Positions 54,777 through 63,269 of a stretch of 64,000 bases of DNA are shown here, piece by piece. Each line of letters begins with the position of its first letter. Within the stretch, counting starts at the first letter, position 1. The notes beneath the pieces were generated by a model that was not told the origin of the DNA, ran no database searches, and was given only the letters and a program-made list of their open reading frames with translations. The stretch is from the NCBI RefSeq assembly GCF_000378205.1, contig NZ_KB899406.1, forward strand, positions 186,001-250,000, written 5' to 3'. The translations under genes were made by a program, and so were the position numbers. The stretch is from Sediminispirochaeta bajacaliforniensis DSM 16054 (GTDB taxonomy: Bacteria > Spirochaetota > Spirochaetia > DSM-16054 > Sediminispirochaetaceae).

Positions 54777-56306
54777 ATGGAAGAAAAAAATATTCTGGAG
54801 ATGCGGCATATCAGTAAAGCCTTTCCGGGAGTCAAGGCCTTGAATGATGTGGATTTCTTCCTGAGAAGCGGAGAAATCCACGCACTCATGGGGGAGAATG
54901 GCGCCGGTAAGAGTACCCTCATTAAGGTGCTGACCGGCGTCTATTTTATGGACGACGGCGAAATTCGTGTTTCCGGCTTTGATCGGCCGGTCGTGAACCA
55001 CTCTCCCGAAGAGGCCCAGAGAAACGGTATCAGTACAGTCTATCAGGAGATAAACCTCTGTCCCAACATTACCGTTGCGGAGAATCTCTTTGTGGGGCGC
55101 CAGCCCCTTACCACCTTTGGGGCCGTGAACTGGAACGAGATGAACAAACGTGCCAGCCGTGCACTGGAAATCGTCGGGGTGGATATCGATGCCACAAAGC
55201 CCCTTGCCGATTATTCCGTGGCGATACAGCAGATGGTGGCAATTGCCAGGGCCGTCGATTTCCAGTGCAAGGTGCTCATTCTCGATGAACCGACGAGCTC
55301 TCTCGATGATAATGAGGTGAAAAAACTCTTTACCGTTATGCGAAATCTAAAGGACCACGGGGTCGGTGTCGTCTTTGTGACCCATTTCCTTGATCAGGTA
55401 TATGAGGTATGCGATAGGATTACGGTCCTGAGAAACGGAGAGCAGGTGGGTCAGTATCCGGTCGCCGAGCTTCCGAGGGTACAGCTTGTGGCCAAAATGC
55501 TTGGCCGTGATTTTGACGATCTTGCCGAAATCAGAAGCGTGAAGACCGAAACAGGAGGGTCAGCCAGCGATGAAACTACCATGGTTCATGCCGTGGGGCT
55601 CTCCCGTTCCGGCATGATTAAGCCATTCGATATCGACATAAAAAAGGGAGAGGTCATCGGCCTTGCGGGTCTCCTCGGCTCCGGGCGTTCCGAATTGGCC
55701 CGTCTGCTTTACTGCGCCGAAAGACCCGAAAAGGGGGAGCTCTTCGTCAAGGGGCGTAGCCTGCGGGCCCACGCTCCCATCGACTCTATGCGGGCCGGGA
55801 TGGCCTTCCTTCCCGAAGACCGAAAGGAAGAGGGGGTGATCGGCGACCTTTCCGTCAGGGAAAATCTCATCATCGCTCTGCAGGCGAAAACCGGCATCTT
55901 TCGACTTCTCCCTCTTGCCAAACAGAACGAACTTGCCGATCGATACATCCGGCTTCTCAATATCAAGACACCCTCTCCCGATACCTTGGTGAAACAGCTT
56001 TCCGGCGGGAATCAGCAGAAGGTGATCCTCGGTCGTTGGCTTATAACCAATCCGGAGTTCCTGATCCTCGATGAGCCGACAAGGGGCATCGATGTGGGAA
56101 CAAAAACCGAGATCCAGAAACTCATTATTAAGCTTGCAGAAGAAGGTGTCACGGTGCTCTTCATCAGTTCGGAGATCGAGGAGATGCTGCGTACCGTAAA
56201 CCGCCTCTATATACTCTGCGACAGACAAAAAACCGGGGAGCTTGCCAACGACGATCTTTCTCAGAACGAAGTGATGGCTGCCATAGCCGGAGGAACGTGT
56301 TCATGA
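54777..56306 (+). CDS. ABC sugar transporter ATPase with two ATP-binding domains (YtfR-like)
   Basis: A 509-residue tandem ATPase of the RbsA/YtfR family. The first domain has Walker A GENGAGKSTLIKVLTGVYF and Walker B VLILDEPTSSLDDNEVK. The second has an altered Walker A position (GLAGLLGSGRSELARLLYCA), signature QLSGGNQQKVILGRWL and Walker B EFLILDEPTRGIDVGTKTEI. The ATG at 54777 begins the family alignment; a TTG at 54747 lies inside the stem-loop and is unlikely. Confidence 0.94.
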   Translation: MEEKNILEMRHISKAFPGVKALNDVDFFLRSGEIHALMGENGAGKSTLIKVLTGVYFMDDGEIRVSGFDRPVVNHSPEEAQRNGISTVYQEINLCPNITVAENLFVGRQPLTTFGAVNWNEMNKRASRALEIVGVDIDATKPLADYSVAIQQMVAIARAVDFQCKVLILDEPTSSLDDNEVKKLFTVMRNLKDHGVGVVFVTHFLDQVYEVCDRITVLRNGEQVGQYPVAELPRVQLVAKMLGRDFDDLAEIRSVKTETGGSASDETTMVHAVGLSRSGMIKPFDIDIKKGEVIGLAGLLGSGRSELARLLYCAERPEKGELFVKGRSLRAHAPIDSMRAGMAFLPEDRKEEGVIGDLSVRENLIIALQAKTGIFRLLPLAKQNELADRYIRLLNIKTPSPDTLVKQLSGGNQQKVILGRWLITNPEFLILDEPTRGIDVGTKTEIQKLIIKLAEEGVTVLFISSEIEEMLRTVNRLYILCDRQKTGELANDDLSQNEVMAAIAGGTCS

Positions 56307-57388
56307 GACAGCAACAAATAGGCATAAAGGCCTTTATACGAACGATAAGCCACAAACAGCTGTTCTTACCCATTTTTGCACTCTGCCTTGTACTGCTCTT
56401 TAATATTATTAAGACCCCGGCGTTTTTCAATATCTCCATTCAAAACGGTGTTTTGTACGGCTATATCGTCGATATCATTAATCGTGCCAGTGAGCTGATC
56501 ATTCTTTCCGTGGGAATGACCCTGGTTATCGCCTCGGGGGGGATAGATATCTCCGTCGGAGCGGTAAGCGCCCTTGCCGCAGCGGTTTGTGTGCGCCTTC
56601 TCGGCTCAAGCTACGATTTCTATGCCACCCCCCTGGTTTTGAGCATTCTTGCAGCTTGTGTCGCAGGACTCGCCTGCGGCGCCTTCAACGGTTTTCTGGT
56701 TGCGAAGATGAAGATTCAGGCAATGGTCGCCACCCTCATCCTTTTTACCGCCGGTAGGGGTATTGCCCAGCTCATCAGCGCCAGGGAGATCAACGGACGG
56801 ATGGTTCCCGGCCAGATCCTCTATGTGCGCATGGATTCCTTCAAGAACATAGGGGGCTTTCTTCCCCGTGTCGTGGTGCCGACGCCCGTCTTCATTGCCA
56901 TCGGAGTTGTGCTGCTTGCCTATCTTCTTTTGACGCGCACGGCGCTGGGACTCTACATAAAGTCCGTGGGTATTAACAGCGGGGCGGGCCGCCTCGTCGG
57001 TATCAATTCGGTCTTTATTACCTTTCTTTGCTATCTGATCTGCGGCTTGACGGCCTCTGTTGCCGGAGTCATATCGGCAAGCCGTATCTACTCCTGCGAT
57101 GCGAATAATATCGGGCTTTACATGGAACTCGACGCCATCCTTGCCGTCGCCATGGGAGGCAACAGCCTCGCCGGAGGAAAATTCAGTTTGGCAGGTTCGG
57201 TTATAGGGGCCATCACCATTCAGGCCCTTACCACGAGTCTGTATGCCATGGGTGTCACCGCCGACCAGCTGCCTGTCTACAAGGCTATTGTTGTGGTACT
57301 TATTGTGGCCATCCAGTCGAGTGAGTTTAAACGATGGTTGTCGATCTATAAACAAAAAATCCAGATGAGAAAGGCAGTTGCACAATGA
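56303..57388 (+). CDS. ABC sugar transporter permease (YtfT-like)
   Basis: A 361-residue BPD_transp_2 permease with about nine to ten helices. It has the family stretches LIILSVGMTLVIASGGIDIS and LDAILAVAMGGNSLAGGKFS. The start at ATG 56303 overlaps the ATPase stop (ATGA) with GGAGG nine bases ahead; GTG 56297 is too close to that site. It pairs with the next permease. Confidence 0.94.
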   Translation: MRQQQIGIKAFIRTISHKQLFLPIFALCLVLLFNIIKTPAFFNISIQNGVLYGYIVDIINRASELIILSVGMTLVIASGGIDISVGAVSALAAAVCVRLLGSSYDFYATPLVLSILAACVAGLACGAFNGFLVAKMKIQAMVATLILFTAGRGIAQLISAREINGRMVPGQILYVRMDSFKNIGGFLPRVVVPTPVFIAIGVVLLAYLLLTRTALGLYIKSVGINSGAGRLVGINSVFITFLCYLICGLTASVAGVISASRIYSCDANNIGLYMELDAILAVAMGGNSLAGGKFSLAGSVIGAITIQALTTSLYAMGVTADQLPVYKAIVVVLIVAIQSSEFKRWLSIYKQKIQMRKAVAQ

Positions 57389-58419
57389 ATATCCTCGGCA
57401 TAGCGAAACGGAAAATAAGCGGAACCAGTTTCCTCCTGGTCATCACCATCGTTATGTTCATCATCATGTACTTCGCCGGTGTGCTCATCTATCATGAACA
57501 GGGCTTCGGCAAGATGCAGACCCTGATGAACATGCTCATCGATAATGCCGGGCTCATCATAGCGGCGGCCGGTATGACCATTGTCATTATCACCGGCGGG
57601 ATCGATATCTCCATCGGTTCGGTAATCGGCCTTGTCTGCATGATGCTTGCGGACATGATGCAAAACCATGGCATGAACGCATGGCTTTCGATTGGCTTGG
57701 TTCTTCTCTTCGGCGTTTTCTTCGGCATTGTACAGGGCTGGCTTATTGCCTATCTCAAGCTCCAGCCCTTTATCGTGACCCTGGCGGGGATGTTCTTTTG
57801 TCGGGGGTTGACCGCCATGATCAGCGTGAACCAGATCGCCATCACCGATAACCAAACCTTTCTCGACATGGCGACGAAGAATATCTATCTTTTTTTCGGG
57901 GCTACGGTAAACAAACGGGGGATAAAACTTTATCCGTTTATCCATCCGAGCGTAATAATCGCTCTGGTGGCCCTTATAGCCGTCTGGTATATTCTGCGCT
58001 ACACCAAGTTCGGTAGAGGGGTATTCGCCATCGGCGGCAGCGAGCAATCGGCCCTGCTCATGGGCCTGAATGTGCGCAGGATAAAGATGCGGGCCTATGT
58101 GCTAAACGGTTTTCTTGCGGCCCTGGCGGGGTTCGTCTTCTGCCTCAATACAACGAGCGGTTTTGTGGAACAGGCCAGGGGTTTTGAGATGGAGGCCATC
58201 GCCTCCACGGTGATCGGCGGAACCCTCCTTACCGGGGGGGTGGGAACGGCGATCGGCAGCTTTTTCGGGGTGATGATCAAGGCCACCATCGAGACCTATA
58301 TCCGCAGCAACGGGACACTTTCCTCATGGTGGAACAAGATCGTCCTCTCGGCATTACTCTGCTTCTTTATCGTGCTGCAGAGCATCTTCGCAAGCCTGAA
58401 GAGCAGACGAAGAATATGA
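57385..58419 (+). CDS. ABC sugar transporter permease (YjfF-like)
   Basis: A 344-residue permease of the same family as the preceding one, with IIAAAGMTIVIITGGIDISI and a conserved EAIASTVIGGTLLTGGVGTA segment. A YtfT/YjfF pair of unlike permeases is the layout of the E. coli galactofuranose transporter. It overlaps the upstream gene by four bases and ends the operon; the next gene is convergent. Confidence 0.94.
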   Translation: MNILGIAKRKISGTSFLLVITIVMFIIMYFAGVLIYHEQGFGKMQTLMNMLIDNAGLIIAAAGMTIVIITGGIDISIGSVIGLVCMMLADMMQNHGMNAWLSIGLVLLFGVFFGIVQGWLIAYLKLQPFIVTLAGMFFCRGLTAMISVNQIAITDNQTFLDMATKNIYLFFGATVNKRGIKLYPFIHPSVIIALVALIAVWYILRYTKFGRGVFAIGGSEQSALLMGLNVRRIKMRAYVLNGFLAALAGFVFCLNTTSGFVEQARGFEMEAIASTVIGGTLLTGGVGTAIGSFFGVMIKATIETYIRSNGTLSSWWNKIVLSALLCFFIVLQSIFASLKSRRRI

Positions 58420-58480
58420 ACAAAGGATATGAGCACCGGCGGGCTTGATGAGGCTTTGTGCCCGGTTGCCGCCGCCGGAC

Positions 58481-59725
58481 TCAATCCCTTTGATCTCTGT
58501 TCCGGTTCCTCCAGTAGTCGTAGGCAAAATCAAAAGGCCTCAGGGCACGTTCGAAGATGCCGAGGGAGTAGGCGATGGTGAGTCCGTAGTTGGTGATGGG
58601 CACACCTGCGGCCTTGCAGGTCATGATGCGTGAGAGCACCTCTCTGCGGTTCGTCATACAGGCCCCGCAGTGGATCACCAGGCTGTAGGTACAAAGGTCC
58701 GGTGGAAAGTCATGGCCCTGGATATGGTCGAAGGTAAGCTTTGCTCCGGTGTACTGGGTAAGCCAGCGGGGGATTTTTACCCGACCGATGTCTTCGGCAA
58801 TGGGATGATGGGTGCAGGCTTCGGCTATGAGGATCTTGTCTCCCGATTTCAAATCATCGATGGCGAGAGTCCCCCTGACCATTTCCAGAAGGTCGCCTTG
58901 TTTGCGGGCGAAGAGCACGGAAAAGGAGGTCATGAGGATATCGTCCGGTGTATCTGCGGCAACCTTCAAAAAGGCCTGGGAATCGGTGATCACGATCTTC
59001 GGTGGCTTTTTAAGCATCTCCAGGGCTGCGGTAAGTTCCCGCTCCTTGACCACCATACAGCAGGCGTCGCTGTCGAGAATATTGCGGATCGTCTGTACCT
59101 GGGGTAGGATAAGTCGTCCCTTGGGTGCTTCTTTGTCGATGGGGATGACTAAAATTGCCGTTTCTCCGTCCCTGACAATATCTCCGATGATCTCCTGCTC
59201 ATTCACGAAATCTGCGGGTACGCTTTTGAGCAGGCCCTGTTTTAATTCCAGAATTCCACTTTCTTCCTTGGCACTAACAAAAACGTAGGGGAGCTTCTTT
59301 TCCTCCAGCTTGGCGGGGAGCCCGGAGAACTCCCTTCCATAGAGGTCTGTTTTGTTGATGACGACGATAACCGGGGTTTCCCGCTTCCTGAATTCCCCAA
59401 GCAGCAGATCCTCGAAATGATCCCACTTTTCCCCTTCGATGACGATCATGGCGATATCCAGCCGGTCCATTACCCTGCGGCTTTTTTCGATCCGCAAGGC
59501 GCCGAGGGCCCCTTCGTCGTCGATACCTGCCGTGTCGATAAAAAGAACGGGCCCCAGGGGTAACAACTCCATCGGCTTTTCGACGGGATCGGTGGTGGTC
59601 CCTGCCTGGTCGGAAACAATGGATACCTGCTGTTTCGTGAGGGCGTTGAGAATGCTCGATTTGCCGGCATTGCGCTTTCCGAAGATGCCGATATGGAGGC
59701 GCAAGCCCTTCGGTGTCTTTGTCAT
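58481..59725 (-). CDS. hydF: [FeFe]-hydrogenase maturation GTPase HydF
   Basis: The scaffold on which the 2Fe part of the H-cluster is built and then handed to apo-hydrogenase. The 414 residues hold a GTPase domain (GKRNAGKSSILNALTKQQ, DTAGIDDEG, VINKTDLYG), a dimerisation domain and a C-terminal Fe-S domain with EACTHHPIAEDIG and HCGACMTNRREV, the HydF cysteine/histidine set. It is the last gene of the hydG-orf-aspartase-hydF operon, three bases after the aspartase gene. Confidence 0.95.
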   Translation of the reverse strand: MTKTPKGLRLHIGIFGKRNAGKSSILNALTKQQVSIVSDQAGTTTDPVEKPMELLPLGPVLFIDTAGIDDEGALGALRIEKSRRVMDRLDIAMIVIEGEKWDHFEDLLLGEFRKRETPVIVVINKTDLYGREFSGLPAKLEEKKLPYVFVSAKEESGILELKQGLLKSVPADFVNEQEIIGDIVRDGETAILVIPIDKEAPKGRLILPQVQTIRNILDSDACCMVVKERELTAALEMLKKPPKIVITDSQAFLKVAADTPDDILMTSFSVLFARKQGDLLEMVRGTLAIDDLKSGDKILIAEACTHHPIAEDIGRVKIPRWLTQYTGAKLTFDHIQGHDFPPDLCTYSLVIHCGACMTNRREVLSRIMTCKAAGVPITNYGLTIAYSLGIFERALRPFDFAYDYWRNRNRDQRD

Positions 59726-59728
59726 ACC

Positions 59729-61138
59729 TTACTCCTGGGGTGTGCCGAGGCGGGTGACCGCCTCTGATGATATTGCCTGTGTAAACTGCGCATCGCTCAA
59801 AAGCCCAAGCCCAACCGCGGCTTCCCTGAGGGTCGAACCCTTCTCTTTTGCAAAAAGAAGGAGCTCTTCGGCTTTTTCATAGCCGATAGAGGGGATGAGA
59901 GCGGTGGCTATGGCGCTGGCCCCTTCAAGGTGGCGTCCTATTTCATCGCTGCGGGCCTTAATCCCTTTGACGCAAAACTCCGCCAGGACCTTGCTCGCCG
60001 AGCTCAGCTCGCCGATGCCGGAAAGCAGGCAGTGGGCGATAAGGGGGAGAAAAGGGTTGAGTTCAAGATTTCCCGATGAGGCGGCCAGGGTGATGGCCTG
60101 ATCGTATCCCATATACATAAAGGCGCTTTGCACCACAGCCTCGGGAATGACCGGGTTGATTTTTCCGGGCATGATCGAGGAGCCCCCCTGGCGGGGGGGC
60201 AGCGTTATTTCGCAGAACCCCGCCTGGGGCCCGGAAGAGATAAGCCTCAGATCATTTGAGATTTTGACCAGGGTCGATGCGTAGGCCTTCAACAGGCCCG
60301 AGACCTCGACGAAAACGTCTGCATTCTGGGTTCCGTCGATCAGATTTTCCGCCCGGGCAAAGCCGATACCGGTGAGCCCCCTGAGCTTTTCGGTTACCTG
60401 CATGATATAGCTTCTGGGGGCTCCCAGTCCGGTACCGATTGCCGTTCCTCCGAGATTTACCACTCTCAGCCGTTCTTTCGTTTTGTATAAACGCCAGCGG
60501 TCCCTGGAGAGGACGTCGGCATAGGCCGACATCTCCCTCCCCAGGGTGGTAAGAACGGCATCCTGAAGCTGGGTCCTCCCAATCTTCACGATAGAGGCGA
60601 ACTCCCGTTCCTTTGCCTGGAAGGCCTCCTGGAGGGCGACAATCTCCTTTTCCAGTACTTCGATAAGACGGATTGCCGCAAGCCGCAGGGCTGTAGGGTA
60701 GGTGTCGTTGGTAGATTGATGGAGATTGACATCGTCGAGTGGTGAAATGACCTGATAGGAACCCTTCGGAAGGTCGAGAATTTCCAGGGCCCTGTTTGCG
60801 ATCACCTCGTTGACATTCATGTTGGTAGATGTTCCCGCTCCTCCCTGAAGAGCGTCGACAATGATACTCTCGTCGAATTTCCCCGCTGCCACCTCACCAC
60901 AGGCCTGTTCAATGGCCTCTCCTTTTCGGCTCTCCCAGGTCGCAAGGGCACGGTTTACCTGGCAGGCGGCCAGTTTCACCATGCCGTAGGCGTGTATCAG
61001 TTCCGGAGAAACCGACTGTTTTGAAATAGGAAAATTGACGGCGGCCCTTCGGCTGTGGATTCCCCAGTAGGCATCCCGAGGAATATCCATTTCACCGAGC
61101 AGGTCCCGCTCCCGTCTGGTTTCTCCGTCCATCGTCAT
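59729..61138 (-). CDS. aspA: Aspartate ammonia-lyase in the hydrogenase maturation operon
   Basis: A 469-residue member of the aspartase/fumarase superfamily, converting L-aspartate to fumarate and ammonia. Motifs are RRERDLLGEMDIPRDAYWGI, HSRRAAVNFPISKQSVSPEL, GAGTSTNMNVNEVIANRALE and the signature GGSSIMPGKINPVIPE. SPLDDVNLHQSTNDTYPTAL favours aspartase over fumarase. The ATG at 61138 overlaps the preceding stop (ATGA). Aspartase genes in hyd maturation operons are known in other anaerobes. One idea is that it supplies ammonia for the bridging amine of the H-cluster; this is inference. Confidence 0.88.
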   Translation of the reverse strand: MTMDGETRRERDLLGEMDIPRDAYWGIHSRRAAVNFPISKQSVSPELIHAYGMVKLAACQVNRALATWESRKGEAIEQACGEVAAGKFDESIIVDALQGGAGTSTNMNVNEVIANRALEILDLPKGSYQVISPLDDVNLHQSTNDTYPTALRLAAIRLIEVLEKEIVALQEAFQAKEREFASIVKIGRTQLQDAVLTTLGREMSAYADVLSRDRWRLYKTKERLRVVNLGGTAIGTGLGAPRSYIMQVTEKLRGLTGIGFARAENLIDGTQNADVFVEVSGLLKAYASTLVKISNDLRLISSGPQAGFCEITLPPRQGGSSIMPGKINPVIPEAVVQSAFMYMGYDQAITLAASSGNLELNPFLPLIAHCLLSGIGELSSASKVLAEFCVKGIKARSDEIGRHLEGASAIATALIPSIGYEKAEELLLFAKEKGSTLREAAVGLGLLSDAQFTQAISSEAVTRLGTPQE

Positions 61139-61440
61139 TGCTGTACTGCCACCCTTTCTTTTAAAGATTCCGCAAGAGCCAAACAGAGCTCCTTCCACTG
61201 CTCAGGGGAAAGACGCAACTCATCGGCAAGGAGACCCCAGCCGGAGCCAAGATCCCTGCGGTTCCGGCCGGTCAGCACCTCTGAAGTCCCGACGGTGTAG
61301 GCCCACCGCTTTCCGAAAATCGAGCAGATCCATACATGTTGACCAAACTCACGCTCCAGCCATACCGTTACCTGCCGCAGGGCCGAGAGCCTGTCCTGAT
61401 TTTCATCGAAAAGGGTCCCGATCCGATCAGATATAGACAT
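61135..61440 (-). CDS. Unknown small protein of the hydrogenase maturation operon
   Basis: A 101-residue soluble protein that I do not recognise. It starts ISDRIGTLFDENQDRLSALR and contains WLEREFGQHVWICSIFGKRW, then a helical C-terminus (SPEQWKELCLALAESLKERV). It has two cysteines that do not form a metal motif. The start overlaps the hydG end by 14 bases and its stop overlaps the aspartase start by four, so it is certainly translated with them. It is not the ACT-like TM1266 protein found in other hyd operons. Confidence 0.72.
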   Translation of the reverse strand: MSISDRIGTLFDENQDRLSALRQVTVWLEREFGQHVWICSIFGKRWAYTVGTSEVLTGRNRRDLGSGWGLLADELRLSPEQWKELCLALAESLKERVAVQQ

Positions 61441-62959
61441 CCCGTTCTCCCGCCTCGGTGCGCCTTACCATCTCCTCGAAGGTCGCAAGAAGCGTCCCCT
61501 TCTTGAAAAACGGCTCGTTCCGAATCTCTTCCATTTCCTTTGCGATCACCTTTTCCCCGACCTTCTTTGTCGCAGGGGAGGCAAAATCATCCAGATATTC
61601 ACGGAAGGTGAGTACCGCATTGAGCTTGCAGAACTTTCCCTCTTTGCAGCTTTTCAGCAGCCCCATGATCTTGTCGCCTGTTCGTCCGCATCGATATCCT
61701 GCGGTACAGAAGGAAGATATCATCCCCATTTCGGCGAATTCCCTCATCACCGCGTCGAGGCGGCGGGTTTCCCCCAGGGTAAACTGCTGGATATCCTGAT
61801 CCTGTTCGTAGGGGTAGTCCTCCCGCTCCTGCAGGGCCTTGAGGGTCTCTGTATAGCCGCCTATACCGATTCGGGTGGAGGCATCCGTCTGGGTGCATCC
61901 AACCTTGATCACCTCTTTCTTTATGCCGGGGGCTTCTCTCGCCGTTACAATCAGCCCCGTGTAGGGGACTGCAAGACGCAGGACGGTAACAAGCTTCTTG
62001 AAACTGGAATCGTCGACAAGATAAGAGGAGTTTGCACTGAAATCTGATCCGCTGGCGGGAGTCATTCTCGGAAAGGAGATGGTGTGGGGTCCGATCCCGA
62101 AATGATTTTCGAGGTCGATGGTGTGCTGTAAGAGTCCCATCACCTCGAAGCGCCAATCGTAGAGACCGAAGAGGGCCCCCATGGCAACATCGTCGATCCC
62201 CGCATCCATGGCCCTGTGCAGTGCATAGAGGCGCCAGCGATAGTTTCCCTTGAGGGTTCCGGCCGGGTGGAGGGATGCATAGGTTGGTTTATGATAGGTC
62301 TCCTGGAAGACCTGGTAGGTTCCTATTCCCACTTCCCACAGCTTGTGGAGATCCGCTATGGACATGGGAGCGGCATTTACGTTGATCCTTCGAATCTGTC
62401 CGAAGCCCTTACCCCTGCGGGCAGGCTTTTTGACCTCGTAGGCGGCCCTGATGGTATCGCACATATAGTTGACATCGGAGAGGGGGTGCTCGCCGTAGAC
62501 AATCATCATCCGCTTATGCCCTTCGGTCACCATTACCTCTGTCTCTTGCTTTACCTCTTCCATGGTCAGGCGCCGTCGCTTTTCGTGGCTGTTTTCCGCA
62601 CGAAAGCCGCAGTAAAGGCAGCTATTTACACAATAGTTCGAACAATAGAGGGGGGCGAAGAACACGATACGATTATCGTAGACCTTTTGCTTGACCTTCA
62701 GGCCGGTTTCGTACATCTCTTCCCAGAGATCATCATCTCTTACATTCAGAAGTACAGCGGTTTCTTCCGGTCCAAGTCGTTCAATCGCAAGCGATTTTGC
62801 GAGGATATCCCGAATCCTCGTCTTATCTGACTTCCTGTTGTTCTGCAGTAAGCTCTTGATCTCTTCTTCATCGATGAAATCCCTTCCGTTTTTGAGGTAT
62901 CTATCGATCTCATCCTGCTTGATAACCTGTGCCGTCCATTCTTTTACGCTCAGCGGCAT
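61427..62959 (-). CDS. hydG: [FeFe]-hydrogenase maturase HydG, variant C-terminal cluster motif
   Basis: A 510-residue radical SAM tyrosine lyase that makes CO and cyanide for the H-cluster. The SAM cluster motif is C110, C114, C117 (CVNSCLYCGF). The protein aligns with HydG over its whole length, including GRGFGQIRRINVNAAPM-like and CTQTDASTRIG stretches. The C-terminal auxiliary-cluster motif, normally CX2CX22C, reads CTAGYRCGRTG: C418 and C444 are kept, the middle Cys is Gly421, and extra Cys occur at 424 and 438. The start has a strong AAGGAGGGAG. It is the first gene of the operon; HydE is not encoded in the window. Confidence 0.93.
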   Translation of the reverse strand: MPLSVKEWTAQVIKQDEIDRYLKNGRDFIDEEEIKSLLQNNRKSDKTRIRDILAKSLAIERLGPEETAVLLNVRDDDLWEEMYETGLKVKQKVYDNRIVFFAPLYCSNYCVNSCLYCGFRAENSHEKRRRLTMEEVKQETEVMVTEGHKRMMIVYGEHPLSDVNYMCDTIRAAYEVKKPARRGKGFGQIRRINVNAAPMSIADLHKLWEVGIGTYQVFQETYHKPTYASLHPAGTLKGNYRWRLYALHRAMDAGIDDVAMGALFGLYDWRFEVMGLLQHTIDLENHFGIGPHTISFPRMTPASGSDFSANSSYLVDDSSFKKLVTVLRLAVPYTGLIVTAREAPGIKKEVIKVGCTQTDASTRIGIGGYTETLKALQEREDYPYEQDQDIQQFTLGETRRLDAVMREFAEMGMISSFCTAGYRCGRTGDKIMGLLKSCKEGKFCKLNAVLTFREYLDDFASPATKKVGEKVIAKEMEEIRNEPFFKKGTLLATFEEMVRRTEAGERDVYI

Positions 62960-63269
62960 ACGCTCCCTCCTTGTTTCGCTTTTTTTCAGGGGAGCTTATG
63001 AGACAGCTACTACAATAATGTTTGGAAACAGATAATAATCGGCTGCTTTGGATCTTCATTCTCGTCCCCTGACGTCAGAACTTTTTTGCTCCTCCGCTTT
63101 AGGTCTAATTTTCACATTAGTATAATTATTCTGATTATAATAATCAATAGCGTCACATAAATAGTATGTACATGATGTTTCATGTGAACGATTTGTAAAC
63201 TATATATGCATCATGATTTATCTTCCATCCTCAAAAGCCATGTTACAATAACACTGGTGGTTTCCGGCG
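62960..63269. other. Divergent intergenic region between hydG and an AraF-like gene
   Basis: The 310 bases hold no gene. Both outward promoters must lie here. The middle (63105-63200) is AT-rich and contains the palindrome GATTATAATAATC (63133-63145). I cannot assign boxes to either promoter with confidence. No LacI operator of the ara type (GTTAACGT) is present. Confidence 0.5.

Noticed and set aside
58420-58480. CCGGCGG/CCGCCGG inverted repeat between the permease gene and hydF
   Set aside because: The loop is about 27 bases, there is no T-run, and part of it falls close to coding sequence. Support for a terminator is too weak to list.
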